This document shows positions 30,568-41,672 of a stretch of DNA of 43,250 nucleotides, piece after piece; the first letter of the stretch is position 1, and each line of letters begins with the position of its first letter. A program made the translations under genes and the position numbers. This DNA comes from Actinomycetota bacterium (GTDB lineage: Bacteria; Actinomycetota; Actinomycetes; Nanopelagicales; Nanopelagicaceae), in assembly GCA_026392945.1 (NCBI GenBank), contig JAPLBB010000053.1, forward strand, positions 1-43,250, in the 5' to 3' direction. The notes beneath the pieces were generated by a model that was not told the origin of the DNA, did no database searches, and saw nothing but the letters and a program-made list of their open reading frames with translations.

Positions 30568-32636
30568 TAGTTGCCAGCCTCCTGCATTCCCTTTAATTCC
30601 CGCTTTAGCTCTCGAATCTCATCCCGCAATCTAGCGGCTAGTTCGAAACTTAACTCAGCAGCGGCAGATTTCATCTGCAATGTTAGTGATTCAATCAAGG
30701 CAATTAGCTCCTGCCTTGGAAGTGAGTGAGCATTTTTACTATGAATTCCACTAGTAAAACCAATTTTTTTACTGGTTGCGGCCAGATCCTCTGTGTCATC
30801 AATCTCTTTTGCAATCAAATCTGTAATATCGGCGATTTTTTTACGCAGCGGGGTTGGGTCAATTCCATGCTCAGTGTTGTATGCAACCTGCTTAGCCCTT
30901 CGACGATTAGTCTCATCGATTGCATTGGTCATAGATTTTGTCATGTTATCGGCATACATGTGTACCTCACCAGAAACATTTCTGGCAGCTCTACCAATTG
31001 TTTGAATCAATGAAGTTGTCGATCTTAAAAAGCCCTCTTTATCGGCATCCAAAATTGCAACAAGTGAAACCTCGGGCAGGTCTAAACCTTCTCGCAGAAG
31101 ATTGATACCAATTAGTACGTCATATTCGCCAGTTCGAAGCTCTCTTAATAACTCTACCCTTCGCAGCGTATCTACCTCAGAGTGTAGGTACCTAACTTTT
31201 ACGCCAAGCCCAAGCATGTAATCGGTTAAGTCTTCTGACATTTTTTTAGTCAAAGTCGTGACTAGTACTCTCTCATTTTTTTCTGCTCGAATTCTTATCT
31301 CATTGACTAAGTCGTCAATCTGACCCTTAATTGGCTTTACTACAATCTTTGGATCCACTAATCCGGTAGGGCGAATCACCTGTTCGACCACATCGTTACT
31401 AACTTTTTCTAATTCATATTTACCTGGCGTAGCAGAGAGATAAACTTTTTGGCCACACCGGTCCAAGAACTCAAGAAATTTTAATGGCCTATTATCCATG
31501 GCACTCGGTAACCGGAATCCATGCTCTACTAGTGTTCGCTTTCTAGCGGCATCACCTTCATGCATCGCTCCGATTTGAGGAACAGTCACATGTGATTCAT
31601 CAATAACAACTAGGAAATCTTCTGGAAAATAATCCAGTAAGCAGTTTGGTGCAGAACCAGGTGCCCGCCCATCTAATTGGCGAGAATAGTTTTCAATCCC
31701 AGAGCAAAAGCCAAGTTGCCTCATCATTTCAATATCAAACGTGGTGCGCATTTTTATACGTTGTGCTTCAAGCAATTTTCCAGATCTTTCAAATTCGTCT
31801 ACACGTTTTTCTAGTTCTGCTTCAATCTCGCCAATCGCCCGTTCCATTGTTTCTGGGCCGGCGGCATAGTGTGTTGCTGGAAATATATACATCTCACTTT
31901 CGTCGCGAACTATCTCGCCAGTTAAAGGATGTAATGTCATTATCTTTTCAATTTCATCACCAAACATTTCAATTCTAAGAGCCAATTCCTCATACATAGG
32001 AATAATTTCAATTGTGTCACCTCTTACCCGGAAAGTTCCTCGTTCAAAAGCCATGTCATTTCGTTTGTACTGGATATCAACAAATTTCCGTAGCAATTGG
32101 TTTCGGTCAATTGAATCCCCTACCTTTAAGCGAACCATTCGATCTACATACTCCTGCGGGGTTCCCAAACCATAAATGCAAGAAACTGTTGCTACAACAA
32201 TTACATCTCGCCTAGTTAGTAGAGAGTTAGTTGCTGAGTGTCGCAGCCTTTCAACTTCATCATTAACTGATGAGTCCTTCTCAATAAATGTATCTGTCTG
32301 AGGAACATAAGCTTCTGGTTGGTAGTAGTCGTAATAAGAAACAAAGTACTCCACAGCGTTATTCGGGAGTAACTCTTTGAATTCATTAGCAAGCTGTGCT
32401 GCCAAGGTTTTATTTGGAGCAATAACAAGAGTTGGTCTTTGTAGCTGTTCGATTAGCCAAGCAGTAGTCGCAGATTTGCCAGTTCCAGTCGCACCAAGCA
32501 ACACAATATCTTGCTCGCCCTTGCCAATCCGTTTTGTTAATTCAGCAATTGCAGCTGGCTGATCTCCGGCTGGAACATAGTCACTTATTACTCTAAATGG
32601 CTCAACTCTTCTTGCAAGATCGGTTATTGGCCTCAT
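30567..32636 (-). CDS. uvrB: Excinuclease ABC subunit B
   Basis: [55 protein letters not shown] domain at C-terminus. Confidence 0.98.
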   Translation of the reverse strand: MRPITDLARRVEPFRVISDYVPAGDQPAAIAELTKRIGKGEQDIVLLGATGTGKSATTAWLIEQLQRPTLVIAPNKTLAAQLANEFKELLPNNAVEYFVSYYDYYQPEAYVPQTDTFIEKDSSVNDEVERLRHSATNSLLTRRDVIVVATVSCIYGLGTPQEYVDRMVRLKVGDSIDRNQLLRKFVDIQYKRNDMAFERGTFRVRGDTIEIIPMYEELALRIEMFGDEIEKIMTLHPLTGEIVRDESEMYIFPATHYAAGPETMERAIGEIEAELEKRVDEFERSGKLLEAQRIKMRTTFDIEMMRQLGFCSGIENYSRQLDGRAPGSAPNCLLDYFPEDFLVVIDESHVTVPQIGAMHEGDAARKRTLVEHGFRLPSAMDNRPLKFLEFLDRCGQKVYLSATPGKYELEKVSNDVVEQVIRPTGLVDPKIVVKPIKGQIDDLVNEIRIRAEKNERVLVTTLTKKMSEDLTDYMLGLGVKVRYLHSEVDTLRRVELLRELRTGEYDVLIGINLLREGLDLPEVSLVAILDADKEGFLRSTTSLIQTIGRAARNVSGEVHMYADNMTKSMTNAIDETNRRRAKQVAYNTEHGIDPTPLRKKIADITDLIAKEIDDTEDLAATSKKIGFTSGIHSKNAHSLPRQELIALIESLTLQMKSAAAELSFELAARLRDEIRELKRELKGMQEAGN

Positions 32637-33232
32637 TACTTACCCACATTTTTTGATAACAATTGCTCCCATATTTTCTCAACTTGATCTGTAATCTCTT
32701 GCTCACTTTTTTCATTAACTATTACTGAATCAGCAATATCCTCTCGCATCTGATCAGTTGCCTGCGCTTGTATTCGCTGCTTTATTTGCTCATTTGTTAA
32801 GCCCCGTTTAATCAATCTTTCATTGCGAATACTTTCAGAGGCTGAAACAGTAATTATGTGGTCGAACTTGTAATCATGATTTGATTCGACTAAAAGCGGA
32901 ATTTGGTTAATTACAATCGAATCAGGCGAAGCACTAGAAACCACCTTTGCGAATGCTTTACGAATTAAAGGATGTGTTATCTGCTCAAGCTCAGCACGCT
33001 TTGTCGGATCTTTAAATACTAAAGATGCCAGAATTTGTCGATCAATCTCACCATTCTTTAGTATTTCATCACCAAACTTGGTAACAACCTCATTAAAGCC
33101 AATGCTTCCGCGTTCTATTACATCTCTAGCTAATTGATCAGAATCAATCACGATAGCGCCAAGTTGCGCGAAAATCTGGCCAACTGTTGATTTACCGGAT
33201 CCAATTCCGCCGGTTAAAGCCACTACTAACAT
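32636..33232 (-). CDS. coaE: Dephospho-CoA kinase
   Basis: [35 protein letters not shown]. Confidence 0.97.
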   Translation of the reverse strand: MLVVALTGGIGSGKSTVGQIFAQLGAIVIDSDQLARDVIERGSIGFNEVVTKFGDEILKNGEIDRQILASLVFKDPTKRAELEQITHPLIRKAFAKVVSSASPDSIVINQIPLLVESNHDYKFDHIITVSASESIRNERLIKRGLTNEQIKQRIQAQATDQMREDIADSVIVNEKSEQEITDQVEKIWEQLLSKNVGK

Positions 33233-33251
33233 AAGTTAAACCCTACCCAAT

Positions 33252-33284
33252 AAAAAAATGGCCCCAGTTTCCTGAGGCCATTTT
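33252..33284 (-). terminator. Rho-independent terminator after rpsA
   Basis: mRNA sense AAAATGGCCTCAG-GAAA-CTGGGGCCATTTTTTTA: GC-rich stem with GAAA loop and T-run. Confidence 0.9.
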
Positions 33285-33294
33285 AAGTTAATTT

Positions 33295-34638
33295 TTACTC
33301 TGCTACTGGTGCAGCAGGGGCTGCGGCATCGGCTGCCTTAGCCTCAGCTTTCTGTTTCTTATGAGCCATGAAACGTGATTGTGCTTCTGCATACTGGCGC
33401 TCCCACTCCTCGCGTTGAGTCTCATATCCTGGCTTCCATTCTTGAGTGTCAGAATCAAAACCTTCTGGATAAATGAAGTTGCCGGCAGCATCATATCTAG
33501 CTGGCATTCCATATTGAGTTGGATCAAATGCTTCAACTTCAACCTCTTGACCTTCATTGGCTTGCTTAAGTGAAAGTGAGATACGTCGACGCTCTAAATC
33601 AATGTCGATTATCTTTACAAATAACTTATCGCCAACTTGGACTACCTGTTCTGGAATTTCAACATGTCGCTCAGCAAGCTCAGATATATGTACTAACCCT
33701 TCGATACCTTCAAATACCTTTATGAATGCACCGAATGGAACTAACTTAGTAACTTCACCAGGAACAACTTGGTTAATTGTGTGAGTACGAGCGAATGCCT
33801 GCCATGGATCTTCTTGCGTGGCTTTTAATGAAAGTGAAACGCGTTCTCTTTCAAAATCAATCTCTAATACTTCAACTGTTACCTCATCGCCAACCTCTAC
33901 TACCTCAGATGGATGATCGATGTGCTTCCAAGAAAGCTCTGATACGTGAACTAATCCGTCTACTCCACCTAGGTCAACAAATGCACCGAAGTTCACTATT
34001 GAAGAGATTACGCCAGAGCGAACTTGACCCTTTTGTAACTGGTTTAGGAATGTAGTTCTAGATGCAGATTGTGACTGCTCCAAGAATGCGCGCCGTGATA
34101 GAACAACATTATTACGATTTTTATCAAGTTCGATTATTCGACATTCTACTTCTTGGCCAATATAAGGAGTCAGATCACGTACACGGCGCATCTCAACTAA
34201 TGATGCAGGTAAGAAACCACGAAGTCCGATGTCAACAATTAAGCCACCTTTAACAACTTCAATAACAATTCCTTTAACAACTTCATCGCGCTCTTTCTTT
34301 CCTTCAACATCTCCCCATGCTTGCTCGTATTGGGCACGCTTCTTAGAAAGAATTAAACGACCTTCTTTGTCTTCTTTCTGTAGAACTAAAGCTTCAATTC
34401 GATCTCCAACTTTTACTAGTTCGCTAGGAGCCACATCATGGCGAATAGACAATTCGCGGGATGGAATTACGCCTTCTGTTTTATAACCAATATCAAGTAA
34501 TACTTCTTCGCGATCGATTTGAACAACAATTCCTGAGACTAAGTCTCCGTCGTTGAAATTTTTGATTGTGCCTTCGATAGCGGCTAAAAAATCTTCTGCA
34601 GATCCAATGTCATTTACGGCAATTTGAGAGGGGGTCAT
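33295..34638 (-). CDS. rpsA: 30S ribosomal protein S1
   Basis: Repeated S1 domains (GDLVSGIVVQIDREEVLLDIGYKTEGVIP; GVISSIVNFGAFVDLGGVDGLVHVSELSW; VTKLVPFGAFIKVFEGIEGLVHISEL). Confidence 0.97.
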   Translation of the reverse strand: MTPSQIAVNDIGSAEDFLAAIEGTIKNFNDGDLVSGIVVQIDREEVLLDIGYKTEGVIPSRELSIRHDVAPSELVKVGDRIEALVLQKEDKEGRLILSKKRAQYEQAWGDVEGKKERDEVVKGIVIEVVKGGLIVDIGLRGFLPASLVEMRRVRDLTPYIGQEVECRIIELDKNRNNVVLSRRAFLEQSQSASRTTFLNQLQKGQVRSGVISSIVNFGAFVDLGGVDGLVHVSELSWKHIDHPSEVVEVGDEVTVEVLEIDFERERVSLSLKATQEDPWQAFARTHTINQVVPGEVTKLVPFGAFIKVFEGIEGLVHISELAERHVEIPEQVVQVGDKLFVKIIDIDLERRRISLSLKQANEGQEVEVEAFDPTQYGMPARYDAAGNFIYPEGFDSDTQEWKPGYETQREEWERQYAEAQSRFMAHKKQKAEAKAADAAAPAAPVAE

Positions 34639-34743
34639 TAGGTAGGTGTACTCCGAGGGTAAAACAAATAGTAGGGACAGGGACGGGCAAGGTTACTTTC
34701 GATTACACCTGGTGGTCAAACTGATTCGGTCTAGGATGAGCAA

Positions 34744-35970
34744 ATGAGCAGATATTCGCAAGTTTTAAGTAACAAACCTGGACAATACCTGCTTATTAGC
34801 TCTTTTCCGGCGCGGATGGCATACGGAATGATCTCTTTGAGCATTTTCTTTAAGGTGCAGCAATCTACGGGTTCAATTGCAATCGCTGGATTAGCTACTG
34901 GTGTAAATGGAATAACCGGAGCAACAACTGCCGGATTACGCGGCACATTAATTGATAGATTCGGAATGAAAATTCCATTGCGATTCTTCGCGCCAAGTTA
35001 CGCACTTTTAATACTACTTTTTTCTACTGGATCATCGAAAACTGAACTTGTTATATTTGCCGCTATTCTAGGATTTTCTGCTCCCCCCATAAATCTTTCA
35101 ATTCGACCACTTTGGAAAGTTACAGTACCTGCTAGCCAAATTCGTACCGCTTACGCCATTGATACTGCAGTTATGAACTCGGTAGGAGTATTTGGCCCAT
35201 TAATTGCTACCACTGTTTCATTAAATTACAGCCCTCAAGCATCGCTTCAAATCTGCTCATTGTTAATATTTATTGGCGGTGTCAGTCTATCGTTGTCACC
35301 TCAGCTTAAGACATGGAAACCAGAGAGAAAAAGTTCATCGGATCTCGCAGTTTGGCGAACACCTGCTATGCAATTACTTATGTTCGAAGGTGTTTTTATT
35401 GGCTTAGGTACGGGCGCATTTGAAATTGCCATACCTGCCTTCACAACATTAGAAAATATTCCGCACCAAGTAGGAGTTATTTTCGCTGTTATGGCTGCAG
35501 GAAACGTTATTGGTGGATTAGTTGCTGGGATGGTATCCAAAAAAACTTCATCATTTGCGGCTTTTAAACGATTGTATTTATTCTGGTTCATTTTTTCTCT
35601 ACCTCTGGCATTTACATACCCAACTTGGTCCATGATGATAGTTACCGCAGCAATGAGCCTCATGGTTGGTGGATTACAAGTTTTTTACTTAGAAATAAGT
35701 GAAGCTGTAAGACCAAAAGGAACTGCGGTTGCTGCCCTTGGTTGGTTATGGACAGTAGAAGGAACTTTTACTTCACTAGGTATAGCTCTTGGTGGCTTTA
35801 TATCTGAACACTACTCACCAAGATACTGCCTTGCATTAACCACTATATGCGTTGGGATGGGTTACTTAGTTATGAGGAGTGGATCTGGATTATTAAAAGC
35901 TGCTGACCGAATTCCAACCGAAGAAGAAGATATTGACGCTCTAAGTGCAAATTTAGATACAAATAAATAA
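34744..35970 (+). CDS. MFS transporter
   Basis: About 12 hydrophobic helices; TAGLRGTLIDRFGMKIPLR MFS-like loop. Confidence 0.85.
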   Translation: MSRYSQVLSNKPGQYLLISSFPARMAYGMISLSIFFKVQQSTGSIAIAGLATGVNGITGATTAGLRGTLIDRFGMKIPLRFFAPSYALLILLFSTGSSKTELVIFAAILGFSAPPINLSIRPLWKVTVPASQIRTAYAIDTAVMNSVGVFGPLIATTVSLNYSPQASLQICSLLIFIGGVSLSLSPQLKTWKPERKSSSDLAVWRTPAMQLLMFEGVFIGLGTGAFEIAIPAFTTLENIPHQVGVIFAVMAAGNVIGGLVAGMVSKKTSSFAAFKRLYLFWFIFSLPLAFTYPTWSMMIVTAAMSLMVGGLQVFYLEISEAVRPKGTAVAALGWLWTVEGTFTSLGIALGGFISEHYSPRYCLALTTICVGMGYLVMRSGSGLLKAADRIPTEEEDIDALSANLDTNK

Positions 35971-38544
35971 TTAGTGCGCGGCTAAATCCCAACTTTTACC
36001 GAATCCAATATTTACGTCCAGCGGTACATTTAATTTATAAGCTTTGGACATCCGATCTTTCACGATCTTTTCAAGCAACTCTTTTTCACCAGGCCATACT
36101 TCTAGAATTAGTTCGTCATGAACTTGTAGCAATAATCTAGATTTTAGATTTGCTTCACTGATTGACTCTTGAACATGAAGCATTGCTATTTTTATTATGT
36201 CCGCCGCAGAACCCTGAATCGGAGCATTTAAAGCAGCCCGCTCGGCAATCTCTCTACGCTGTCGATTCTCATGATTTAACTCTGGTAAATATCTTCTGCG
36301 CCCCAAGATCGTTTCGGTATATCCCTTTTCTCGTGCGGTAACAACTACTGTTTTCAAGTAATCTCTAATGCCGCCAAACCTTTCAAAATATTTAGACATT
36401 AGTTCACTTGCAGAAGCAGGATCAATATCTAATGTTTGAGCAAGACCAAAGGAGGAAAGACCATAAGCCAACCCATATGACATTGCCTTAATGGTTCTTC
36501 GCATTTCTGCATCAACCTCATTTGCTTTAACTCCGAAAACAAGTGAAGCAACTGTTGAATGTAAATCCTCTCCCGATTCAAATGCAGCAATTAATCCTTT
36601 ATCTTCAGATAAATGTGCCATGATGCGCATCTCAATTTGGCTGTAATCTGCTGTTAAAAGGTCAGTGAAAGGATCCTGTGCAATAAAACAATCTCTAATT
36701 TGCCTACCTTCATCTGTTCTAATTGGAATATTTTGAAGGTTTGGATCGGTAGATGAAAGGCGCCCAGTTGCGGCCACAGTTTGCTGAAAATTTGTGTGAA
36801 TCCGACCATCTTGATCAGTTGCTTTGATTAAGCCATCGATAGTCGTGAGTAATTTTCCAGCTTCACGAATTCTCAAAAGGTGCTTAAGAAGTGGATGCTT
36901 TGTCTTAGCAGCCAACCATTCCAAGCTTTCAGCATCTGTTGTAAAACCCGTTTTTATTTTCTTAGTTTTTGGTAATTTCAACTCATCAAATAAAACTACT
37001 TGAAGTTGCTTAGGTGATCCCACATTAAATTCGTGACCGGCTTCCTTATAAGCACCAGCTGTTTCATCTGCAACGATTTTCGAAAAATACTTCGATAATT
37101 GCGACAATTTAACTTCATCAACTGCAATTCCTGTCTCCTCCATTTTGGAAAGCAGAACCAAGGTAGGCTGCTCCAAATTCTGATAAAGATCAGCCATAGA
37201 TTTAGATTTGATCTCAAGTGCAAGCTCTTTTTGCAGAGTAAATATCCAAGCAGCACTCTTCGGATCAAAGGCTGAAAATAGATCATCACTAGTACTAGAA
37301 ACACCCAGCAATCGTTCTGCGAGATCAACCAGGTCAAGATTTCTACTACCAGGATTAATTAGATATGCCAGAAGCTCAATATCTGCAGTAAGTCCGGCCA
37401 TGTTAAGTTCTTTAATCGAATATTTTGCGCCATGAACATACTTTGGAATATCAGAATCTGAGATCCATTCGCCAATTTTACTATCACTCACGCTGAAGAC
37501 TTCACTATCGCTAATTGCCACAGAATAGGAAGTTAGAATCCCATCTATTACATCAAATGAAATAGCGACAGGGTCTTTTCTGTCTTTAAGAATTGTGTCC
37601 AATTTCTTTGAATCAAGTTTAGTGACACTAATTAAAATATCTTTAGATTCACTACCACCAATTTGTGGTAGGGATTTAATCCGCTCTTTTAGGGCCCGGA
37701 TCTCTAACTTTTCAAAAAACAAGCCCATTGCATTAGCATCAAATCCAGGCCAGGTTAAGTCTTCAACACCTGATGATAATTTAACATCATCTGGTAAATG
37801 CGTAAGCTCGCGATTTAGCCTAACAACATCAATATTTGCTCGCAATGATTCGCCTACTTTGCCAGTAATTTCCTTTGCATTATCTAATAATTTTTCTAGC
37901 GAGCCATAATCAATAATCCATTTAGTGGCAGTCTTTTCGCCAACACCTGGGACAGAAGGCAGATTATCACTTGGGTCTCCCCGCAAAGCTGCAAAATCTG
38001 GATACTGCTCAGGAGTTAAGCCATACTTTTCAACCACCGCCGCAGGTGTCATCCGAGACATTTCAGTTACACCCTTTTTTGGATATAAGACTGTAGTTTT
38101 ATTATTTACTAATTGAAATGAATCACGATCTCCAGTACAGATAAGTGTGTCGAAGCCTTTTAATTCTGCAGCCTTTGCAAGTGTTGCAATAATGTCATCT
38201 GCTTCAAATCCTTCAACTTCGAAGTGTTTAATTCCAAAGGAGTCAATCATTTCGTTTATGTGAGACATTTGTGATCTAAATTCGTCAGGTGTACTCGCTC
38301 TATTTGCTTTGTATTCAGGAAATCTCGCCGTTCTAAATGTTTTGCGAGAAACATCAAATGCAACTGCGATATGCGTTGGTTTTTCTTCCATTATTAAATT
38401 GATTAACATTGAAGCAAATCCATATATTGCATTCGTTGGCTGCCCAGCAGAGGTTTTAAAATTTTCAACTGGTAGCGCATAAAAAGCACGGTAAGCCATG
38501 GAATGCCCATCAATAAGCAATAAACGCTTCTGGCTAGTACCCAT
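35971..38544 (-). CDS. polA: DNA polymerase I
   Basis: 5'-3' exonuclease domain N-term; polymerase motifs TADYSQIEMRIMAHLS, RRTIKAMSYGLAYGLS, QVHDELILEV. Confidence 0.98.
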   Translation of the reverse strand: MGTSQKRLLLIDGHSMAYRAFYALPVENFKTSAGQPTNAIYGFASMLINLIMEEKPTHIAVAFDVSRKTFRTARFPEYKANRASTPDEFRSQMSHINEMIDSFGIKHFEVEGFEADDIIATLAKAAELKGFDTLICTGDRDSFQLVNNKTTVLYPKKGVTEMSRMTPAAVVEKYGLTPEQYPDFAALRGDPSDNLPSVPGVGEKTATKWIIDYGSLEKLLDNAKEITGKVGESLRANIDVVRLNRELTHLPDDVKLSSGVEDLTWPGFDANAMGLFFEKLEIRALKERIKSLPQIGGSESKDILISVTKLDSKKLDTILKDRKDPVAISFDVIDGILTSYSVAISDSEVFSVSDSKIGEWISDSDIPKYVHGAKYSIKELNMAGLTADIELLAYLINPGSRNLDLVDLAERLLGVSSTSDDLFSAFDPKSAAWIFTLQKELALEIKSKSMADLYQNLEQPTLVLLSKMEETGIAVDEVKLSQLSKYFSKIVADETAGAYKEAGHEFNVGSPKQLQVVLFDELKLPKTKKIKTGFTTDAESLEWLAAKTKHPLLKHLLRIREAGKLLTTIDGLIKATDQDGRIHTNFQQTVAATGRLSSTDPNLQNIPIRTDEGRQIRDCFIAQDPFTDLLTADYSQIEMRIMAHLSEDKGLIAAFESGEDLHSTVASLVFGVKANEVDAEMRRTIKAMSYGLAYGLSSFGLAQTLDIDPASASELMSKYFERFGGIRDYLKTVVVTAREKGYTETILGRRRYLPELNHENRQRREIAERAALNAPIQGSAADIIKIAMLHVQESISEANLKSRLLLQVHDELILEVWPGEKELLEKIVKDRMSKAYKLNVPLDVNIGFGKSWDLAAH

Positions 38545-38582
38545 ATTGGGATTCTAATTCCTATTCAGGTTAAACTTCGGAC

Positions 38583-38987
38583 ATGACTGATTTCCTAGAT
38601 GTAATTCGTGAACGGGGTTCTGGAGCCCTTGATAAGAAGATGGGTATCGAGATAATCGAGGCTTCGCCAAATAGGTTGGTTGGAACAATGCCAGTAGAGG
38701 GAAATACTCAACCGATTGGATTACTCCATGGTGGAGCTAATGTTGTACTAGCTGAAAGTCTTGGCTCAATCGGAACTCAACTTCACGCTGGCCCTAATCG
38801 AAGAATTGTTGGCGTGGATGTAAATGCAACTCATCATAAATCAGCAACATCTGGAGTAGTAACAGCGGTTGCTACTGCGGTCACTTTAGGTAAAACTCTT
38901 TGCTGCTATGAAGTAGAAATCACTAATGACAAAGGCGAAAGAACATGTAGCGCCCGAATCACTTGTTTAATACTTGCTGAACGGTGA
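38583..38987 (+). CDS. Hotdog-fold acyl-CoA thioesterase (PaaI/MenI-like)
   Basis: MGIEIIEASPNRLVGTMPVEGNTQPIGLLHGGANVVLAESLGSIGT. Confidence 0.92.
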   Translation: MTDFLDVIRERGSGALDKKMGIEIIEASPNRLVGTMPVEGNTQPIGLLHGGANVVLAESLGSIGTQLHAGPNRRIVGVDVNATHHKSATSGVVTAVATAVTLGKTLCCYEVEITNDKGERTCSARITCLILAER

Positions 38988-38988
38988 A

Positions 38989-39693
38989 CTAGCCACCTAG
39001 ATAAGCTTTTGTAACCTCATCATTTGAAATTAAGTCCTTCGCTTTTCCGCTCATCTTGATTGAGCCTGACTCAAGAACATATGCGCGGTCGGCAACATTT
39101 AGTGCAGCAAGTGCATTTTGCTCAACTAGCAAAATGGTTGTGCCCTGCTTATTAATTTTTTCAATAGTTTCAAAAATCATCTCAACCAGTACTGGTGCTA
39201 ATCCCATTGAAGGTTCATCTAGTAGTAATAATTTTGGTGAACCCATTAATGCTCTGCCTACCGCTAACATCTGTTGCTCTCCACCAGACATGGTGCCAGC
39301 CTTTTGATCAATTCTCTCTTGTAATCTAGGGAACAACTCTAAAACTCGTTGACGATCATTGGCGATCTCATTTTTATCGTTGCGCAAAAAAGCTCCAAGA
39401 TCTAAGTTTTCATCAACAGTCATCTTTGGAAATATTCTTCTTCCTTCTGGTGATTGACAAATTCCTTTTGCCACAATCTCATGGCCCTCAACACCATCAA
39501 TTCTTTCGCCATTGAAAGTTATAGATCCAGAGCGTGGCTTTAAAATTCCAGAGATTGCTCTAAGGGTTGTTGATTTTCCAGCACCATTTGAACCAATTAA
39601 AGTAACGATTTCTCCCTGATTTACTTCAAGTGAAATTCCTTTAATAGCTTTAATATTGCCATAGGCAACCTCTAAGTTCTCAATTTTTAACAT
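38989..39693 (-). CDS. livF: Branched-chain amino acid ABC transporter ATP-binding protein LivF
   Basis: VAYGNIKAIKGISLEVNQGEIVTLIGSNGAGKSTTLRAISG, MSGGEQQMLAVGRALM. Confidence 0.95.
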   Translation of the reverse strand: MLKIENLEVAYGNIKAIKGISLEVNQGEIVTLIGSNGAGKSTTLRAISGILKPRSGSITFNGERIDGVEGHEIVAKGICQSPEGRRIFPKMTVDENLDLGAFLRNDKNEIANDRQRVLELFPRLQERIDQKAGTMSGGEQQMLAVGRALMGSPKLLLLDEPSMGLAPVLVEMIFETIEKINKQGTTILLVEQNALAALNVADRAYVLESGSIKMSGKAKDLISNDEVTKAYLGG

Positions 39694-40475
39694 TATTTAC
39701 CGCTTTCAGAAGATTTACCAAGGTAGGCCTCAATAACTCGTTTATTAGATTTAATCTCATCTGGAGTTCCTTCGGCAATTTTTTGACCACGGTCTAGAAC
39801 AGTGATTCGCTCAGAAACCTTCATAACAACCGACATGTCATGCTCAATTAATAGTATTGAAACATCCTTTTCATCCCGAACTCGATATACGAAATCAACA
39901 AATGTTTTTGATTCTTGTGGGTTCATACCAGCAGTTGGTTCATCCAAAAGCAGTACTTTTGGCTTTAATGCCAACGCGCGAGCAACTTCAAGACGACGCT
40001 GATCACCGTAAGAAAGATTTCTAGCAAATTGATCAGCAGTATTACCAATTCCGACAAAAGTTAGAAGTTCACGAGCAGTTTTCTTTGACTCACTCTCTTC
40101 TGCACGTTGCTTCTTAGTTCCTAAAATTGTGCTAATAATTCCAGACTTTAAGTGAGAGTGCATCGCAACCATTACATTTTCTTCGGCCGTCATGAGACCA
40201 AATAAGCGAATGTTCTGGAATGTTCTTGCAACACCAGCTTGGGCAATCTTGTGTGGCGGCTTTGCAGTAATATCTTTATTATCGAAAGTCACAGTGCCAC
40301 TAGTCGGCTTATATAGCCCAGTTAAAACATTGAAGAAGGTTGTCTTGCCAGCACCATTAGGGCCGATTAAAGAAACAACTCCACCAGTTGGAATATCAAA
40401 TGAAACATCATCAACAGCAACTAAACCTCCGAATTTAACGGAAATATTATCTGCTTGTAACACTGACTTAGCCAT
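39693..40475 (-). CDS. livG: Branched-chain amino acid ABC transporter ATP-binding protein LivG
   Basis: FGGLVAVDDVSFDIPTGGVVSLIGPNGAGKTTFFNVLTGLY, ARTFQNIRLF, LLDEPTAGMNPQE. Confidence 0.95.
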   Translation of the reverse strand: MAKSVLQADNISVKFGGLVAVDDVSFDIPTGGVVSLIGPNGAGKTTFFNVLTGLYKPTSGTVTFDNKDITAKPPHKIAQAGVARTFQNIRLFGLMTAEENVMVAMHSHLKSGIISTILGTKKQRAEESESKKTARELLTFVGIGNTADQFARNLSYGDQRRLEVARALALKPKVLLLDEPTAGMNPQESKTFVDFVYRVRDEKDVSILLIEHDMSVVMKVSERITVLDRGQKIAEGTPDEIKSNKRVIEAYLGKSSESGK

Positions 40476-40477
40476 TA

Positions 40478-41671
40478 TTAATGACCTCCAATGTTAGAGG
40501 TCGTATCATCTGCTTCATGCAGGATTTGTTTTAGTCGAGATTCAGGTAGAAGGCCTTCTCGCTTGTAAAGCATCATGAATACTAAAATTCCACCAAACAA
40601 TAAGAAGTTATACGAAGGAAAATTTATATTAGTTCCTAAAGCACTATTAACAGTCTCACCAAATGCTGGCAAACCTGTTGAGTTAACCCATGATATTGAA
40701 AGTGCACCAACGATAACTCCCCATACATTTCCCATACCGCCAAGTACTACCATCGCAAGCAGAATGATCGAAATTGCAAAACTAAAGCGATCTGCGAAAA
40801 CACCATTTACGTGAGTAGCAAATGCAACACCACCGATACCACCGGAGAATGCGCCCACAGCATATGCAGCTAATTTTGATTTCATTAGTGGCACACCCAT
40901 CATGGATGCCGCTAATTCATCTTCTCGGATAGCAAGCCAGGCTCTACCTAATCTTCCGCCTCTAATCCGAAGTGAAATAAAAACCATCAGTGCTGCAAGC
41001 GATACAAAAATTAAGTATTTCCAATCTAAATCAAAAGGCCCAAGCTTTTTTCCAAATAAACCGATGTTGTCTACTGGGGAAATGCCTTTTGAACCGTTTG
41101 AAAGATTAAATCCACCAATATTTTCACCGTTAAAGAAAATTTGAGGAATAATTTCTCCGAAACCAAGAGTTACCAGTGCCAAGTAATCACTCTTCAATCG
41201 CAATGTAGGTGCACCAATGATTACGCCAAATGCTGCGCAAATTAAAGCTCCAATAAATAAGACCGCCCAAAAGCTTAAGTGAATTCCTGGTTGCTCAGCA
41301 GGAGCCATAGACCCAATATGGATATTAACTTGGTGGAAGAAATCTGACATAAACCAACCGGCGCAATATCCGCCAATTGCCCAAAAGGCTACGAAACCTA
41401 GGTCAAGTAATCCGGCATAACCAACCACGATATTTAACCCAAGTGCGCAAATAACCCAAACCAGCGATTCATTTACAGTGGTTGCTGGTAACCATTTTTG
41501 GAAAAAATCAGCGACAACATAAGGAAGTAGATCAACAATAAAGGCATAAAAAATCCAAATTGCAACAGCTGCAATTGTAAAACCACGAATCCATTTACTT
41601 TGATCAAATCCTTTAGTAACTTCCTTCTTACTCTTGCTTGTCTTTTTAAATTTAATAGATGGTTTTTTCAT
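40478..41671 (-). CDS. livM: Branched-chain amino acid ABC transporter permease LivM
   Basis: LNIVVGYAGLLDLGFVAFWAIGGYCAG, AAFGVIIGAPTLRLKSDYLALVTLGFGEI; start set at ATG 41671 (SD AGAAGG). Confidence 0.93.
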   Translation of the reverse strand: MKKPSIKFKKTSKSKKEVTKGFDQSKWIRGFTIAAVAIWIFYAFIVDLLPYVVADFFQKWLPATTVNESLVWVICALGLNIVVGYAGLLDLGFVAFWAIGGYCAGWFMSDFFHQVNIHIGSMAPAEQPGIHLSFWAVLFIGALICAAFGVIIGAPTLRLKSDYLALVTLGFGEIIPQIFFNGENIGGFNLSNGSKGISPVDNIGLFGKKLGPFDLDWKYLIFVSLAALMVFISLRIRGGRLGRAWLAIREDELAASMMGVPLMKSKLAAYAVGAFSGGIGGVAFATHVNGVFADRFSFAISIILLAMVVLGGMGNVWGVIVGALSISWVNSTGLPAFGETVNSALGTNINFPSYNFLLFGGILVFMMLYKREGLLPESRLKQILHEADDTTSNIGGH

Positions 41672-41672
41672 G

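Noticed and set aside
31646-31978. 110-aa plus-strand ORF inside uvrB
   Set aside because: Antisense to uvrB; repetitive Q/F-rich translation typical of shadow ORFs.
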